From contig JBJXGP010000100.1 of the NCBI GenBank assembly GCA_046160425.1, positions 1 to 12,372 of the forward strand: a stretch of 12,372 bases of DNA, read 5' to 3'. Below are positions 1 through 7,428 of the stretch, piece by piece (position 1 is the first letter of the stretch; every line of letters starts with the position of its first letter). The position numbers were made by a program, and so were the translations under genes. Below the pieces are notes generated by a model, which ran no database searches, had not been told where the DNA came from, and saw only the letters and a program-made list of their open reading frames with translations. This DNA is from JAQCEJ01 sp046160425. Its GTDB lineage: Bacteria; Planctomycetota; Planctomycetia; Planctomycetales; Planctomycetaceae.

Positions 1-82
1 TCGCGACGGAATCGTCATTGTCCCGAAAGATACAATTCTCCCCGACGATTGGTCGCTGATGAACCGGCTCAAAGCGAAGTGA
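1..82 (+). CDS. C-terminal end of a probable glucose-1-phosphate adenylyltransferase (partial)
   Basis: The frame starting at position 2 is open from the window edge to a TGA at 80-82 and gives the last 26 residues of a protein. The readable end, RDGIVIVPKDTILPDDW, resembles the C-terminal beta-helix tail of ADP-glucose pyrophosphorylases, where a segment like 'IRDGIVVVPK...IPDG' precedes the stop. This enzyme makes ADP-glucose from glucose-1-phosphate and ATP for glycogen synthesis. Only the tail is visible, with no catalytic or regulatory residues, so the assignment rests on a short motif. Another left-handed beta-helix nucleotidyltransferase is possible. The bases just after the stop show no clear terminator. 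Confidence 0.5.
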   Translation, partial: RDGIVIVPKDTILPDDWSLMNRLKAK

Positions 83-548
83 GATCTGTTGAAAACCTGT
101 TCAAGTATTTCTGGGAGCCGGCATTGTATTTCATATGAATTGCATCAAGGCAGGAAATGGTGAATAGTGCAGTACGTTGGGGACAACGATGAATCAAATC
201 GAATAGTTGTGTGTCAGTTATTCAGATGGAGACATGTGTTGTCGCAAGTAATCCCTTCAATTGAAATCTTATTCAGAAGAGATGTTCTTTCAAGAAGTAG
301 CGGTCTGTTGATTGTAGGCTGTCTGGTCAGGCCGTATAATCGGACTCCGAATTTCTCATCAACGTACATTGAATCCGCAGATTACGTGATGCCGTCCTAA
401 ATTCACTTCGTATCCAATGCCGTCTTATGTCGAGCGTCTGTCGACAAGTATCATTTCCGGTATGAGGCTGCTTTGGTGCTACTAATGTGAGTTTGTCCTT
501 CGTGAATCGTCTGGAGTTAGTCCTGTCGTTTGGTAAAAGTCAATAAAC
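83..548. other. 466-base intergenic region before the efflux operon
   Basis: I see no convincing gene here. An open frame of 77 codons at 167-400 has no family resemblance, and its composition looks like chance. The region holds a good promoter candidate at 312-340 (listed separately), a 10-base palindrome TTCATATGAA at 130-139, and a small potential hairpin at 429-445 (GTCGA, 7-base loop, TCGAC). If the promoter is used, the efflux mRNA would carry a leader of about 200 bases. I recognised no riboswitch fold in that leader. Confidence 0.6.
312..340 (+). promoter_or_regulatory. Sigma-70-type promoter candidate for the RND efflux operon
   Basis: TTGTAG at 312-317 and a perfect TATAAT at 335-340 are separated by exactly 17 bases. 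The -10 box matches consensus at 6 of 6 positions and the -35 box at 3 of 6. Transcription would start near 347 and run into the adaptor gene at 549. This is consensus matching only. Planctomycete promoters are poorly characterised, and one perfect hexamer can arise by chance. Confidence 0.45.
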
Positions 549-1853
549 ATGATCATGGATAGTCCTATGTCACGCCCTTTCCTGCTGCAAAAACATATCC
601 CAAAGATAAGTATTTTTAATCAACGCTCTGAAGCGAAGGTCAGCGTTGTGTTGCTCGCTACGATCGCTTCGATCCTGTCGAACTCAGGGTGCGAATCCTC
701 GGCCCCTGTAGTTGCGGAACAACCTGTTCCTAAGGTGACCATAGCGGCGGTTATCGCGCAGGAAGTCACCGACTACGACGACTACACCGGACGTACCGAA
801 GCCTCGGAAATCGTCGAGGTCCGTCCCAGGGTATTTGGATACCTCACCGACACCCATTTTCAGGATGGCGATCTCGTCAAGGAAGGGCAAACTCTGTTTA
901 CAATTGAATCGGATGAATACGATGCGATTCACAAGCAATCGCTTTCCAAAATTGCGTTATGGGAAGCGAAGGCCGAGTTGGCCAAAGCCAATCTCGCTCG
1001 CCGTGACAAACTGCTGGCAAGTCAAGTGATCACGCAGGAAGAGCACGAAGAATATTCGGCGGCGGTACGCGAAGCCAATGCGGCCACTGAGGCTGCCCGC
1101 GCCGATGCCAATCGAACGGCAGTGGACCTCAAATACACTGATGTCAAGGCTCAAATCAATGGGCGGGTGGATCGAGCATTGGTTTCCAAGGGAAACCTGC
1201 TGACAGGGGGATTATCTTCCGGTACGCTGCTGACGAAGATCGTCAACGAACAGCCGATGTATGTCTATTTTGACGTCGACGAGCGGTCGATGTTGCGGTA
1301 CATGCGACAACGCAAGGAAAATCGAGATTCGGCGCCTGGCAGCTTGCGCGAACTTGATATTGCCTGTTATCTTCAACTGGCGGATGAAAAAGATTTTCCG
1401 CACGAGGGAAAGCTCGATTTTGCAGCGAGTGAGGTCGACGTCGGCACGGGAACAGCGAGACTGCGCGGCGTATTTACCAATGAGAATCGAGCATTGATCA
1501 GCGGCATGTTCGTTCGGGTTCGGGTTCCCGTCAGCAAGCCCTATCAGGCGTTACTTGTTCCCGAAAGCTCGCTCGGAGCCGATCAGGATGTGAAGTATTT
1601 GTACGTCGTCGAAAAAGATGGTACCGCCACCCGTCGTCCGGTGGAATTGGGCGCTCAACGAGGTGAGTTGAGAATCGTCAAAAGCGGCGTGCAATCCGGC
1701 GAACAGGTGATCGTGAAAGGGCTGCAACGAGTGCGCCCCGGCCAAAAAGTTGAAGCCGAAGTGGAAAAACAACCGGCCGCCGTCTCGGTTCCCCAAGCGA
1801 CTGAAGAAACCAAGCCGACCATACCTCAAGATGAAAAACGACAGGAGCGTTAG
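549..1853 (+). CDS. RND efflux periplasmic adaptor subunit (membrane fusion protein, AcrA/MexA type)
   Basis: This 434-residue protein would link the inner-membrane pump encoded next to an outer-membrane channel. Residues 31-48 form a hydrophobic stretch ending in SNSGC, so Cys48 is a likely lipidation site, although Asn at -3 is atypical for a lipobox. The order is that of the family: first half of the lipoyl domain (about 86-122), alpha-hairpin (about 126-190), second lipoyl half with NGRVDRALVSKGNLL (about 203-218), beta-barrel, then a membrane-proximal domain to about 410. The hairpin carries Arg151, Leu155 and Thr162 at the spacing of the channel-binding RLS motif, with Thr for Ser. The C-terminus is a charged, Pro/Glu-rich tail. 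The start is uncertain: ATG codons at 549, 555 and 567 are in frame, none with a strong ribosome binding site, and the 30-residue segment before the hydrophobic core is long. Confidence 0.93.
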   Translation: MIMDSPMSRPFLLQKHIPKISIFNQRSEAKVSVVLLATIASILSNSGCESSAPVVAEQPVPKVTIAAVIAQEVTDYDDYTGRTEASEIVEVRPRVFGYLTDTHFQDGDLVKEGQTLFTIESDEYDAIHKQSLSKIALWEAKAELAKANLARRDKLLASQVITQEEHEEYSAAVREANAATEAARADANRTAVDLKYTDVKAQINGRVDRALVSKGNLLTGGLSSGTLLTKIVNEQPMYVYFDVDERSMLRYMRQRKENRDSAPGSLRELDIACYLQLADEKDFPHEGKLDFAASEVDVGTGTARLRGVFTNENRALISGMFVRVRVPVSKPYQALLVPESSLGADQDVKYLYVVEKDGTATRRPVELGAQRGELRIVKSGVQSGEQVIVKGLQRVRPGQKVEAEVEKQPAAVSVPQATEETKPTIPQDEKRQER

Positions 1854-1858
1854 TCGGC

Positions 1859-4800
1859 ATGGCGAAAATTTTCATCAACCGCCCCATTTTGGCCGCGGTC
1901 ATCTCGATCATCATTACTCTCGCGGGAGGCGTTGCCGTCACGACGCTGCCGATTGCGCAATATCCTGAGATCACTCCTCCGACCGTGCAGGTGACCTGCA
2001 ATTACCCTGGTGCCAACGCCAAAGTCGTGGCTGATACCGTAGCCGCCCCGATCGAACAGCAGGTCATCGGCGTGGAAAATATGCTGTACATGAACTCTCA
2101 GAGCACGAACGACGGCGGATATAACCTGACCGTCACGTTCGAAGTCGGGACGAACCTCGACATGGCGCAGGTTCTGGTCCAGAATCGCGTCAATCTGGCG
2201 ATTCCTTCCCTGCCAAGCGAGGTCAAGCAGACCGGCGTCAGCGTGAAAAAGAAATCACCCAGCATTCTGCTGGTGGTCAATCTCATCTCACCGAATCAGA
2301 CCTATAACCAACTCTATCTGAGTAATTATGCCACGATCCAGTTGCGCGACGAACTGGCTCAAGTCAAGGGGGTCGGAGACGTCACGTATCTCGGTCAACT
2401 CGATTACAGCATGCGGGTCTGGCTTGATCCGCAACGCATGTCGGATAGAAACTTAACGGCAAGCGACGTCGTAACGGCACTCCGCGAGCAGAACGTGCAG
2501 GTGGCCGCCGGAGCGCTGTCACGCCCTCCTGTTCCACAAGGACAGGCCTTTCAATACACGTTGAGCACTCAGGGGCGATTGATCGAACCGCAACAATTCG
2601 CTGAGATCGTGATCAAGACCGGCGAAGACGACCAGCTCACTCGGTTGAGGGATGTGGTCAGCGACGTTCGTACCGTCGACAGCCGGACCGTCATAGGAGG
2701 CATTCAACTCGGAGCCAAAAACGAAGATACATCATGCTATCTCAACGGAAAACCTACGATCGGACTCACCATCTTTCAGCAGCCTGGCTCTAACGCGCTC
2801 GATACGGCAGATCGCATCCGCCAACGCATGGAACAGCTCAAACGCAGTTTTCCCCCCGACGTCGATTATGCGATTGTTTACGACACGACGCCGTTCATTG
2901 ATGAATCGATTCATGAAGTCTTCAAGGCGCTGCGCGATGCGATCATTCTCGTGGCCATCGTGGTGTTGGCATTTCTACAATCGTGGCGCGCCACGATTAT
3001 CCCGTTGATCGCCGTCCCCGTGGCCATCGTTGGCACGTTTGCCGTCATGGCCGGCATGGGATTCAGCCTCAACAATCTGTCGTTGTTCGGTCTGGTGCTG
3101 GCAATCGGTATTGTGGTGGATGATGCCATCGTGGTCGTGGAAGCGATCGAGCATCATCTGGAACGTGGATTATCGTCTAAAGATGCGGCCTTCGCTGCGA
3201 TGAATGAAGTGACCGGTCCGATTATTGCGATTTCACTCGTATTGATGTGCGTGTTCATACCGTGTGCGTTCATCTCCGGAATCACGGGACAGTTCTTTAG
3301 GCAGTTTGCGTTAACGATCGCCGTTTCGACGTTCTTTTCGGCAGTGAACTCGTTGACGTTGAGTCCGGCGCTATGCGCTCTGTTGCTCAAACCCAAAGAT
3401 CAGCAGCGGGATCTGTTGACGCGGGGCATGAATTTGCTGCTGGGGTGGTTCTTCAGACTTTTCAATCACGGATTCCAATGGACCGCTAATGTTTATTCCC
3501 GTTTTGTCGGCATGATGTTGCGAGTCAGTCTGATCGTGCTGATGATCTATGGCGGATTGTTGTACCTGACGTACTTCAGTTTTACCCATGTCCCGACAGG
3601 TTTTATTCCCTCACAGGATAAAGGTTACCTGCTGGTCGATGTGCGGCTCCCTGATTCTGCCTCGCTGGAACGAACTTCCCGAGTCATGCAACAGATTGAA
3701 AAGATCGCAAAAGGATCTGAAGGTGTGCATGATGCGGAGGGACATCACAATGAGGCAGGACGCATTCCCGGCATTGCGCATACAATTTCCATTGCGGGAC
3801 AGTCCCTCGTACAGAATGCGATCGGCTCCAATTATGGGTCGGTATACGTGATTCTTGACGAATTTCATTATCGACACGGTTCCGAAATGGGTGCCGATGC
3901 AATCGCGTCCAAGTTGCGGGCCGCTTGTTACCGCGAAGTACAGGAAGCCTCGGTCGCCGTGTTTGGAGCACCTGCGGTTGACGGCTTGGGAAACGCCGGA
4001 GGATTCAAAGTGATGGTGCGCGACGTCGGTAACCTCGGCCTGGATGCCTTACAAGAGGCCACCGATGGCTTGTCCGTCAGCGGTAATCAACAGCCAGGAC
4101 TATTGGGAATGTTCAGCGCGTTCAGTGCGCGCACTCCGCAAATGTACGTCGACGTCGATCGCGAGCGATGCCAGGCGCTGAATGTACCTCTGTCGGAGGT
4201 CTTCCTGACATTGCAACTTTATCTGGGGGGATACTACACGAACGACTTCAACCAGTTCGGGCGGACATGGCAAGTCAATTTGCAGGCCGACCCGATATTC
4301 CGATTGACCCCTGACCAGGTGCGAAGCTTGAAAGTCCGTAGCCGCACAGGGGACATGGTACCGCTTGGCAGCCTCTCTCGAGTCATTGAGTCGGGCGGCC
4401 CCGGCTTAGTCATCCGGTATAACGGCGTTACCGCCGCCGCCATCAATGGTGGTTCACTACCCGGCGTGAGTACCGGGACTGTGATAAAGTCTGTGGAAGG
4501 CGTCGCCGAGCGGGAATTACCGCAGGGAATGAACATTCAATGGACCGAACTCACGCTCTTGCAGATTCTTGCGGGGAACACGGCGATTATTGTATTCGGT
4601 ATCGCCGTGATTCTTGTGTTTCTGGTTCTGGCGGCACAATATGAAAGTCTGAGCCTGCCGTTTGCCGTTATTCTCGTCGTTCCGATGTGTCTGCTAAGTT
4701 CCGTGTGCGGCGTGGCGCTGGCCTCGCTGGACATCAATATTTTCGTGCAGATCGGCTTCATCGTACTCGTAGGTTTGGCGAGCAAGAATGCCATTCTGAT

Positions 4801-5134
4801 CGTGGAATTTGCGAAAGAGAAGTCAGCTCAAGGTGTCCCACCCATTGAGGCGACGGTCGAAGCCTGCCGACTGCGTCTGCGACCGATCATCATGACGTCG
4901 CTCGCATTCATTCTCGGCGTCGTGCCTCTGGCCGTGGCCGTTGGAGCCGGTGCCGAGATGCGACGGACCCTCGGCATCGCCGTGTTTTCAGGGATGCTGG
5001 GCGTGACCATATTCGGTATTTTCCTGACACCGGTTTTCTATTATGTCGTGGTACGGCTGTTTGGTCCAAAGCCGATTGCCGCCGCTCATGTCAGCGATGA
5101 TATCCAACAGAAGAATCTTGAGGCAGAGGGATAA
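1859..5134 (+). CDS. RND multidrug efflux pump, HAE1 family (AcrB/MexB type)
   Basis: This 1091-residue inner-membrane protein would be a proton-driven exporter of hydrophobic or amphiphilic compounds, working as a trimer. It starts 5 bases after the adaptor stop. An AGGAG inside the end of the adaptor gene (1843-1847) serves as its ribosome binding site, so the two are probably translationally coupled. Family signatures run through the whole length: LPIAQYPEITPPTVQV after the first membrane helix, NYPGANA, the paired Asp421-Asp422 in GIVVDDAIVVVE (the proton-relay pair of TM4), the GFIPSQDKGY segment opening the second half, and Lys976 in GLASKNAILIVEF (the TM10 relay lysine). RLRPIIMTSLAFILGVVPL follows. 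All proton-relay residues I can check are present and the frame is unbroken, so the pump should be functional. It is slightly longer than AcrB (about 1050). The substrate cannot be read from the sequence. Confidence 0.96.
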   Translation: MAKIFINRPILAAVISIIITLAGGVAVTTLPIAQYPEITPPTVQVTCNYPGANAKVVADTVAAPIEQQVIGVENMLYMNSQSTNDGGYNLTVTFEVGTNLDMAQVLVQNRVNLAIPSLPSEVKQTGVSVKKKSPSILLVVNLISPNQTYNQLYLSNYATIQLRDELAQVKGVGDVTYLGQLDYSMRVWLDPQRMSDRNLTASDVVTALREQNVQVAAGALSRPPVPQGQAFQYTLSTQGRLIEPQQFAEIVIKTGEDDQLTRLRDVVSDVRTVDSRTVIGGIQLGAKNEDTSCYLNGKPTIGLTIFQQPGSNALDTADRIRQRMEQLKRSFPPDVDYAIVYDTTPFIDESIHEVFKALRDAIILVAIVVLAFLQSWRATIIPLIAVPVAIVGTFAVMAGMGFSLNNLSLFGLVLAIGIVVDDAIVVVEAIEHHLERGLSSKDAAFAAMNEVTGPIIAISLVLMCVFIPCAFISGITGQFFRQFALTIAVSTFFSAVNSLTLSPALCALLLKPKDQQRDLLTRGMNLLLGWFFRLFNHGFQWTANVYSRFVGMMLRVSLIVLMIYGGLLYLTYFSFTHVPTGFIPSQDKGYLLVDVRLPDSASLERTSRVMQQIEKIAKGSEGVHDAEGHHNEAGRIPGIAHTISIAGQSLVQNAIGSNYGSVYVILDEFHYRHGSEMGADAIASKLRAACYREVQEASVAVFGAPAVDGLGNAGGFKVMVRDVGNLGLDALQEATDGLSVSGNQQPGLLGMFSAFSARTPQMYVDVDRERCQALNVPLSEVFLTLQLYLGGYYTNDFNQFGRTWQVNLQADPIFRLTPDQVRSLKVRSRTGDMVPLGSLSRVIESGGPGLVIRYNGVTAAAINGGSLPGVSTGTVIKSVEGVAERELPQGMNIQWTELTLLQILAGNTAIIVFGIAVILVFLVLAAQYESLSLPFAVILVVPMCLLSSVCGVALASLDINIFVQIGFIVLVGLASKNAILIVEFAKEKSAQGVPPIEATVEACRLRLRPIIMTSLAFILGVVPLAVAVGAGAEMRRTLGIAVFSGMLGVTIFGIFLTPVFYYVVVRLFGPKPIAAAHVSDDIQQKNLEAEG

Positions 5135-5271
5135 CACAATCATTTGGTCTGGATACTGGACTCTGCTGGATAACGAGTGTTGCACCGTATTGATTTGCGA
5201 TCACTTCGTTTCGTGAGAAGCGTCGCTTTTAGCGGCTATTCACGCCGAAGTTCGTTGCAGGCTCAATGCTG

Positions 5272-5649
5272 CTAATCCAAGATATGCGGCAAAAAAATCA
5301 TCAAACCGATGATCGCCGCCCCAATCGCGGTGAGGAGTACCGCCGCGGAGGCGATATCTTTGGTTTTCTCGGCCAGCGGATGAAATTCTGGTGAGACCAG
5401 GTCGGTGAGCGATTCGATCGCCGTGTTGAACGCTTCGGTGGTCCAGACGGCGAAGATCGCCGCGACGATCCAGCACCATTCGAAACGTGAAAGACCTACA
5501 TACCATCCGGCAATCGTCACCAGGAATGTTGCCAGTGCATGAATTCGCGAGTTGGGTTCCGATACCAATAGTACGGCGATCCCGCGGAATGCGTATCGAA
5601 AACTGTTGAGTCTCGAAGAGAACGTAAAACGGGAGTTGGCGTTCATCAT
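5272..5649 (-). CDS. dgkA: Diacylglycerol kinase / undecaprenol kinase (prokaryotic DagK family)
   Basis: This small integral membrane kinase of 125 residues phosphorylates a lipid alcohol (diacylglycerol or undecaprenol) with ATP. The catalytic block is intact: Glu72, Asn75, Glu79 and Asp83 in TEAFNTAIESLTDL, His90, and Lys97-Asp98 in KTKDIASAAVLL. These align with Glu69, Asn72, Glu76, Asp80, Lys94 and Asp95 of E. coli DgkA. The N-terminal part (SFRYAFRG, then SEPNSRIHALA) is closer to the Gram-positive undecaprenol kinase style than to E. coli DgkA, so undecaprenol is a plausible substrate. Three hydrophobic segments are visible at about 36-54, 58-76 and 100-121. There are two adjacent ATG codons, at 5649 and 5646; a weak GGAA is better spaced for the second. 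The gene lies 130 bases downstream of the DUF1501 gene on the same strand and probably has its own promoter. Confidence 0.93.
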   Translation of the reverse strand: MMNANSRFTFSSRLNSFRYAFRGIAVLLVSEPNSRIHALATFLVTIAGWYVGLSRFEWCWIVAAIFAVWTTEAFNTAIESLTDLVSPEFHPLAEKTKDIASAAVLLTAIGAAIIGLMIFLPHILD

Positions 5650-5726
5650 GGTTCCGTGATGAGTGAAGCGTGAGCGACAGAATCGTCGAACTCAATGCAC
5701 CAACCGGCGACGATTTCACTCGCACC

Positions 5727-5735
5727 AGTATATCA
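5727..5735 (-). promoter_or_regulatory. Extended -10 promoter element for the DagK-family gene
   Basis: Read on the minus strand, this is TGATATACT, an extended -10 (TGN followed by TATACT, 5 of 6 to consensus). No good -35 hexamer lies at 16-18 bases, which is usual for extended -10 promoters. Transcription would start near 5720 and give a leader of about 70 bases. The call is consensus matching only. Confidence 0.3.
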
Positions 5736-5779
5736 CGAAGCCTTCATCGCAACACATGCATCGGATCGTATCCTGAGAG

Positions 5780-7102
5780 CTACAGCAACTCGGGAATCGG
5801 CTTCCCCTCGTACAGAATGGGGACCGGGCGGTCTTCGTGGTCGTGCAGCATCGCATCTAACGGCATTCCCATCTGCTGATAGATCGTCGCGAAGACTTCG
5901 TTATAGTGGACCGGTCGATCGTGCGGGACTTCCGCGCGGGGATTACTCGTCCCCAGCACCTGTCCCTTCGACAAGCCACCGCCGGCCATCATGATCGAAA
6001 ACACGTCCGACCAGTGGTCCCGTCCGTTGGTATTATTGATTTTCGGCGTGCGGCCGAATTCCGAGAGGACGACCACGAGTGTACTCTCCAGCAAGCCGCG
6101 TTCATCAAGATCGTCAATCAGTGTGGTCACGGCCTGTTCCATCGTCGGGAGTAGCCGTTCTTTGAGTTGGCGGAAGTTATCGCCGTGCGTGTCCCATTCC
6201 TGATTGCGCGAGAAGTTGACGAGCGTGAACGGAATCCCCGCTTCCGCCAGACGTCGCGCGAGCAAAGCCTGCTGACCGACGCGATGGTTGCCGTATCGCA
6301 ATCGCATTTCTGGAGTTTCCTGCGTCAGGTCGAAGGCTTGGCGCGTCGTATCGTGCGCGAGAAGTTCGTAGGCCTGACGATTGAACGTGTCGATACCGGA
6401 CATCACTCCCGATGCATCGAGTTGCCGCGGCATCTGATCGAGGTCGCGAAGCAGTTTTTGACGATGGTCGAATCGAGTTAAATCGATATCCGACGGCAAG
6501 GTTAAATTCGGCGGAACGCTGAAGGGCGATTTCGCGTCGGTCGGCGTCTCACGCGATTCAAACGGGTCGAAGGCCATTCCCAGAAACGATGATCCCGCGT
6601 AACGGACGCGATCGCCGAGTTGACCTTTATCCGGAATGCAGACATACGGCGGAAGGCCCGCTTGAGTCGACCCTTTGAGCTTGGCGACGACCGATCCCAT
6701 TCCAGGACGGATATTCCGGTTTTTTGTGGTAGTGTTCGCCTCGGGATAATAATACCCCGTCAATACCCAGTGAATCGCCGCCTCATGGCTCGGAGTCAGG
6801 TGATAGACGCTCCGCAGAATATTCACTTTATGGGCATGCTGAGCCATCAAAGGCATGTGTTCGCTGATGAAGTATCCTGGAACGGTCGTCGGTATCGGAC
6901 GAAATTCACCGCGATATTCGCTGGGAGCATCGGGCTTCAAATCATAGGAATCGAGCTGCGAAACGCCCCCTTGCAGCAGGATCATGATGACCTGTTTGGC
7001 AGGGACATCAGACTTTCCTTCGCGAGCGCGTAAGGCTTGTGGCAAAGCCAGCGCACTCAGCGAAAGTCCAGTCGCAGAAATCGCTTGCCGTCGGTTCAAC
7101 AT
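5780..7102 (-). CDS. DUF1501 family protein with twin-arginine signal
   Basis: This 440-residue protein belongs to DUF1501, a family very expanded in planctomycetes, related in fold to the alkaline phosphatase/sulfatase clan and without a firmly established reaction. The N-terminus LNRRQAISATG followed by a hydrophobic stretch is a Tat-type export signal, so it probably acts outside the cytoplasm. Conserved blocks are visible: ILLQGGVSQLDSYDLKP near the start, WDTH at 303-306, SEFGRTP at 347-353 and GRDHW at 360-364; their Asp, His and Glu residues are likely metal ligands. I chose the ATG at 7102 because GAGAGG lies 9 bases upstream and the Tat signal then begins at residue 2. A longer frame starts with GTG at 7141 without a ribosome binding site. 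DUF1501 genes are usually paired with a DUF1549/DUF1553 cytochrome-domain gene, but none is adjacent here. Confidence 0.9.
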   Translation of the reverse strand: MLNRRQAISATGLSLSALALPQALRAREGKSDVPAKQVIMILLQGGVSQLDSYDLKPDAPSEYRGEFRPIPTTVPGYFISEHMPLMAQHAHKVNILRSVYHLTPSHEAAIHWVLTGYYYPEANTTTKNRNIRPGMGSVVAKLKGSTQAGLPPYVCIPDKGQLGDRVRYAGSSFLGMAFDPFESRETPTDAKSPFSVPPNLTLPSDIDLTRFDHRQKLLRDLDQMPRQLDASGVMSGIDTFNRQAYELLAHDTTRQAFDLTQETPEMRLRYGNHRVGQQALLARRLAEAGIPFTLVNFSRNQEWDTHGDNFRQLKERLLPTMEQAVTTLIDDLDERGLLESTLVVVLSEFGRTPKINNTNGRDHWSDVFSIMMAGGGLSKGQVLGTSNPRAEVPHDRPVHYNEVFATIYQQMGMPLDAMLHDHEDRPVPILYEGKPIPELL

Positions 7103-7145
7103 CAGCACGGCCTCTCGAATTTCGTACACGCATACAGACACGACA

Positions 7146-7161
7146 ACGAATATGTATTCGT
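7146..7161. promoter_or_regulatory. Perfect inverted repeat, possible operator
   Basis: The sequence reads ACGAATA-TG-TATTCGT: two perfect 7-base arms around a 2-base centre. It sits 44 bases upstream of the DUF1501 start, in its probable leader. A further ACGAAT half-site occurs at 7256-7261. The size and symmetry suit a dimeric repressor, but the bound protein is unknown. The arms are too close for a stable RNA hairpin, which favours a DNA-binding site. Confidence 0.35.
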
Positions 7162-7178
7162 CGATGCGTTCAGTCTGA

Positions 7179-7207
7179 CTTTAACGTTTATGGATAGGGC
7201 AGGTCAA
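7179..7207 (-). promoter_or_regulatory. Weak promoter candidate for the DUF1501 gene
   Basis: On the minus strand, TTGACC (7207-7202, 5 of 6 to the -35 consensus) is followed after 17 bases by TTAAAG (7184-7179, 3 of 6 to the -10 consensus). The inverted repeat at 7146-7161 would lie just downstream of the start point, where a repressor could block elongation. The -10 match is poor. Confidence 0.25.
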
Positions 7208-7323
7208 CAGTAACTCGTTCCACAGGGGGAGAGGTAGCACAAATTCCGTTACCATACGAATGATGTAAATCTGAGAGAATAGGAGTGTATCTCGTGCCTT
7301 GCCAATGAATTACGGGCCAACAA

Positions 7324-7352
7324 TTGAAGTGTGAGCACGGTTTCGGTACATA
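7324..7352 (+). promoter_or_regulatory. Weak promoter candidate for the ceramidase-like gene
   Basis: TTGAAG at 7324-7329 and TACATA at 7347-7352 are 17 bases apart. Each box is a partial match to consensus. The tandem duplications start just after the -10 box and would fall at the beginning of the transcript. Confidence 0.22.
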
Positions 7353-7353
7353 T

Positions 7354-7387
7354 CAAGTTCAAGTTAAGGGACATTTTAAGGGACATT
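7354..7387 (+). repeat. Two adjacent short tandem duplications (6 bases x2, 12 bases x2)
   Basis: CAAGTT occurs twice back to back at 7354-7365. Directly overlapping its end, TTAAGGGACATT occurs twice back to back at 7364-7375 and 7376-7387 without a mismatch. The repeats lie in the leader of the ceramidase-like gene, 42-75 bases before its start codon. They could be replication-slippage products or duplicated binding sites. Confidence 0.8.
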
Positions 7388-7428
7388 TGAGATTTCTGAA
7401 CGATGAATCCCCAGCGCAGGACAGTTCG

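Larger units (their letters stand above)
7103..7428. other. 326-base divergent intergenic region
   Basis: This gap separates the minus-strand DUF1501 gene from the plus-strand ceramidase-like gene and must hold promoters for both. I see weak promoter candidates in each direction, a perfect inverted repeat at 7146-7161 and tandem duplications at 7354-7387, all listed separately. The plus-strand frame stays open from 7324 to the ceramidase start, but that stretch has no ribosome binding site or protein character and is best read as leader. Confidence 0.6.

Noticed and set aside
167..400. Open frame of 77 codons in the gap before the efflux operon
   Set aside because: No family resemblance, no ribosome binding site and no hydrophobic or domain pattern. 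It also overlaps the best promoter candidate.
548..557. Palindrome CATGATCATG over the adaptor start codon
   Set aside because: Ten bases arising from overlapping ATG/ATC codons, with no other sign of an operator.
5205..5240. Possible terminator between the efflux pump and kinase genes
   Set aside because: Only short stems (such as CGCT-TTT-AGCG and CTTC/GAAG) can be drawn, with no uniform GC stem plus T-tract.
5240..5725. 161-codon minus-strand frame overlapping the kinase gene
   Set aside because: It is a shadow in another frame. The 125-residue frame at 5272-5649 carries all DagK catalytic residues.
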